Assembly: GCA_023416995.1 (NCBI GenBank)
Contig: JAEZGI010000083.1
Location: 1-64,000 of the forward strand
DNA from: Bacteroidota bacterium
GTDB taxonomy: Bacteria > Bacteroidota > Bacteroidia > Chitinophagales > Chitinophagaceae
Direction of reading: 5' to 3'
DNA length: 64,000 nt
How positions within the stretch are numbered: position 1 is the first letter of the stretch; every line of letters starts with the position of its first letter. Under the pieces are notes generated by a model that saw only the letters and a program-made list of their open reading frames with translations, was not told the DNA's origin and made no database searches. Of the stretch, positions 61,526 through 64,000 are shown one piece after another. Position numbers and translations under genes: made by a program.

Positions 61526-64000
61526 ATGAAATCGCAATCAGAATTAACTGTAACCAAAGTCAGGGCATACATGCTTTGCAGACTTATCCTTTTCGCAATC
61601 TCCAGTATTATTTTAAGATCTGAAATTATGGCCGGCGAACCTCCTGAACCTCAAAGCGGCAACCAGGCAGAGTTTGAAGTGAAGGGCGTTGTTACGGACA
61701 ACCAGTCAAACCCCATCGTAGGTGCTACAGTTGCGATTAAAAATCGCGCCGGTGGAACCGTTACCGACTCGCTAGGTAACTTTCGTTTGATGGCACCCGG
61801 CGGTAACGAAAGCCTGGTAGTTAGTTTTGTAGGCTATTCTCCCGTGGAGGTGGCAATCAACAATCAATCATTTCATACAATCACCCTGGGAAGCGGCCGA
61901 AGTCAGCTTGATGAAGTAGTAGTGGTTGGATACGGCACACAAAAGAAATCAAGTATAACAGGAGCCGTATCATCGATTACTATGAGCCGGGTAACAGATA
62001 TTCCGGTTACAAACATGTCGAACGCCCTTGCTGGCCGGGCAGCCGGTGTTACTGTAGTAAATACATCCGGACTGGCAGGCGCATCATCGACGGTGCGTGT
62101 AAGAGGAAGTTTTGGAGAACCGGTGTATGTTATAGATGGTATCATTAAAGATAAGGCCACCTTCGATGCACTGGATCCTAATGAGATCGACCAGATGAGT
62201 GTGCTGAAAGATGCTGCTACGGCTTCGGTCTACGGAGTGCAGGCAGGAAACGGTGTAATGATTATTACAACCAAAAAGGGATCGGCCGGAAAACCAGTGT
62301 TTACAGCCCAGACTTCGTTCACTTCATCCCGGCCAACCCTAACACCACTGGCTGACCGCACTACCGCTACAGATGAACTGATCTACCAGAACAGGGTTGT
62401 AGAATGGGCAAACGAATACAATGGTCGTAACGATCCTTTACCAAATACACCGGCTATTTTTGATTATTTCAAGGACCGCTCGTACAATGCCAATGACTGG
62501 GTATGGAGAAACCCCAGCAATCAAAAAGCATTGATCAGCGTGAGTGGTGGAAACGAACAGATCACCTATTACTCCATGTTGAGTTACACAAAAGAAAAGG
62601 GATCTTATATAAATCTTGACTACCAGAAATTCAATCTTCGCACAAACGTTAATGCTAAAATAAGCAACGCAGTCTCACTAAACCTTAATCTCTCAGCTGC
62701 CCAACAGGCATCTGATCGTTTTTACTGGCCGTTCTCAGGCGATGACGACTATGATGTAAGCGATTTTTACCGCGTAACCTTTAACTGGCCCAAGCTTTTC
62801 CCATTTTATATGAATGAAGATGGCACCATCGCTGACCAGATTACCAAGTATCCCGTACAACCTGCTATTGGTAGCTGGCAACTCTGGAACGTAATCGATA
62901 TGGTGCAGGGTAACCGCTATATCGATACAAGACGAAGGCAACTTAACCCGATCCTGACGCTTGATGTTAAACTGGATGATCTAATACCCGGGCTCTCTAC
63001 CAAACTTGTCGGCAACTACGAGGCTAACGACTATACACGAAAAAAGTTTCTGACCTACCAGTATAATTACAAATTTGTTTCGGCTGATCCTACCAATAAT
63101 CCATACCTCCCCGGACCACCTGATCCTAACCAGATTAACATCTTTACTTTTAGCCAGAATCAACCATTTCTTCAATACCAGGTTTATACCGGCTGGAAAT
63201 ACCAGTTTGACTGGTACCTGAATTATGATCGGAAATTCGGTAAACATGCTGTGAATGCAATGGCTGTATTTGAACAGGCGGATAACAAACGCATCACAAC
63301 TAACGCCATTGGCTATGCGCCGGTGTCATCAATTGACCAGATGTTCGCCTATTCGCAATCGGCTGGAAACAGGTTTGGTGATGCTGCTGAATTTATTGAT
63401 CCTGCTATAACAAGACAGGCATGGATCGGCAGGGTCAATTATAATTATGCAAGCAAATACCTGGTTGACTTCTCTTTCAGATATGATGGTACCGTGCTGG
63501 CAGCGAAGGACCAGCGCTGGGGCTTTTTCCCTTCCGCATCACTTGCCTGGCGAATCTCGGAAGAGCCATTCTTCAAAGACAACGTGTCATGGGTAAATGA
63601 ACTTAAACTCAGAGGCGGTTATGGCAGCACGGGTAACCTGGTAAACGTCAGCAACAACCAGATCGCACCATTCCTCTATACACCAACCTATGCAAATGCA
63701 GGTGGCTATATGTTTGGAAACACTTACTATATCAATATAGCAACCGGACCAACACCGGTTCCTGGTATTACCTGGGCAACCAATTATGAAACCAATGTGG
63801 GACTTGATTTCGGCATCTTCAATAGTCGTCTTTCCGGCTCCATAGATGTATTTCAAAAAAAGAAAAAAAATATTTTAGGTGCGCGCACGATAACCCTTCC
63901 TGTTACTTATGGCCAAGCACTTGCGCCTGAAAATTATGCCGCGAGTACCTTCCAGGGAGTTGAGCTATCACTTCAGTGGCAGGAACGTATTGGTGATATC
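61526..64000 (+). CDS. SusC/RagA-family TonB-linked transporter, C-terminus cut by window edge
   Basis: The frame opens at ATG 61526 and stays open to the window end (825 codons seen). The signal sequence includes MLCRLILFAISSIILRSEIMA, and in-frame ATGs at 61571 and 61628 are alternatives. It has a CarboxypepD_reg-like domain at about 50-120 (VKGVVTDNQSNPIVGATVAI, FVGYSPVEVAI), a TonB-box DEVVVVGYGTQKKSSITGAV, a plug domain (PVYVIDGIIKDKATFDALDP, VLKDAATASVYGVQAGNGV) and barrel strands beyond 280. The partner SusD is presumably just right of the window. No enzyme is seen with it, so its substrate is unknown. Confidence 0.93.
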   Translation, partial: MKSQSELTVTKVRAYMLCRLILFAISSIILRSEIMAGEPPEPQSGNQAEFEVKGVVTDNQSNPIVGATVAIKNRAGGTVTDSLGNFRLMAPGGNESLVVSFVGYSPVEVAINNQSFHTITLGSGRSQLDEVVVVGYGTQKKSSITGAVSSITMSRVTDIPVTNMSNALAGRAAGVTVVNTSGLAGASSTVRVRGSFGEPVYVIDGIIKDKATFDALDPNEIDQMSVLKDAATASVYGVQAGNGVMIITTKKGSAGKPVFTAQTSFTSSRPTLTPLADRTTATDELIYQNRVVEWANEYNGRNDPLPNTPAIFDYFKDRSYNANDWVWRNPSNQKALISVSGGNEQITYYSMLSYTKEKGSYINLDYQKFNLRTNVNAKISNAVSLNLNLSAAQQASDRFYWPFSGDDDYDVSDFYRVTFNWPKLFPFYMNEDGTIADQITKYPVQPAIGSWQLWNVIDMVQGNRYIDTRRRQLNPILTLDVKLDDLIPGLSTKLVGNYEANDYTRKKFLTYQYNYKFVSADPTNNPYLPGPPDPNQINIFTFSQNQPFLQYQVYTGWKYQFDWYLNYDRKFGKHAVNAMAVFEQADNKRITTNAIGYAPVSSIDQMFAYSQSAGNRFGDAAEFIDPAITRQAWIGRVNYNYASKYLVDFSFRYDGTVLAAKDQRWGFFPSASLAWRISEEPFFKDNVSWVNELKLRGGYGSTGNLVNVSNNQIAPFLYTPTYANAGGYMFGNTYYINIATGPTPVPGITWATNYETNVGLDFGIFNSRLSGSIDVFQKKKKNILGARTITLPVTYGQALAPENYAASTFQGVELSLQWQERIGDI

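Noticed and set aside
61438..61623. 61-codon ORF before the fourth SusC
   Set aside because: It overlaps the SusC signal peptide in another frame and shows no feature; the SusC frame explains the sequence.
1..64000. tRNA, rRNA or riboswitch in the intergenic gaps
   Set aside because: No cloverleaf, rRNA-like or conserved riboswitch core was recognisable by eye in any gap.

Overview
The window looks like a chromosomal segment of a Bacteroidota bacterium, probably Chitinophagaceae or a near relative. The reasons are four SusC/SusD-type outer-membrane uptake loci, lipoprotein signals typical of the phylum, a lone ECF sigma factor, a membrane-spanning beta-propeller/Y_Y_Y/LuxR regulator, and promoters of the Bacteroidota form TTTG-N19-21-TAnnTTTG. 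The family assignment is inference.

Layout. (1) 1-5770, minus strand: a small secreted protein, a SusC and a SusD that runs off the left edge. (2) 6084-10970, minus strand: a YdcF-type protein, an alpha/beta hydrolase, an SRPBCC gene broken by a frameshift, an ArsR repressor with a clear operator/promoter, a stand-alone receiver protein and an AraC regulator. (3) 11151-29461, plus strand: an ECF sigma factor, then a tightly packed catabolic operon (DMT-type membrane protein, exported TIM-barrel isomerase, CoA-acylating aldehyde dehydrogenase, cyclase-family hydrolase, zinc alcohol dehydrogenase, SDR, fused transketolase, cupin). It is followed on the same strand by SusC, SusD, a PQQ/cytochrome c dehydrogenase and a DUF1080-like/VCBS protein. 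(4) 29462-30545: decayed insertion-sequence debris around a small cysteine-rich secreted protein. (5) 30687-42495, minus strand: a polysaccharide utilisation locus (PKD lipoprotein, SusC, SusD, VCBS/UnbV lipoprotein, GH16 and a GH2-like TIM-barrel enzyme), probably for a beta-1,3-glucan such as laminarin. It is divergent from its likely regulator at 42862-45795. Four phased TACTACATC repeats lie between them. (6) 45876-51200: an M14 carboxypeptidase, a Gfo/Idh/MocA oxidoreductase and an M20 peptidase. (7) 51463-61188: an XRE regulator divergent from a five-gene membrane-stress operon (YbjN/Tir-chaperone-like, PspA, YqiJ-like, flotillin, giant AAA+ ATPase) driven by a textbook Bacteroidota promoter. 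(8) 61526-64000: the start of a fourth SusC.

The two most interesting systems are the PspA/flotillin/giant-ATPase operon and the region-3 catabolic cluster. The second combines periplasmic oxidation, exported isomerase, DUF1080-like and transketolase functions in a pathway I cannot name. No tRNA, rRNA or CRISPR array was seen.
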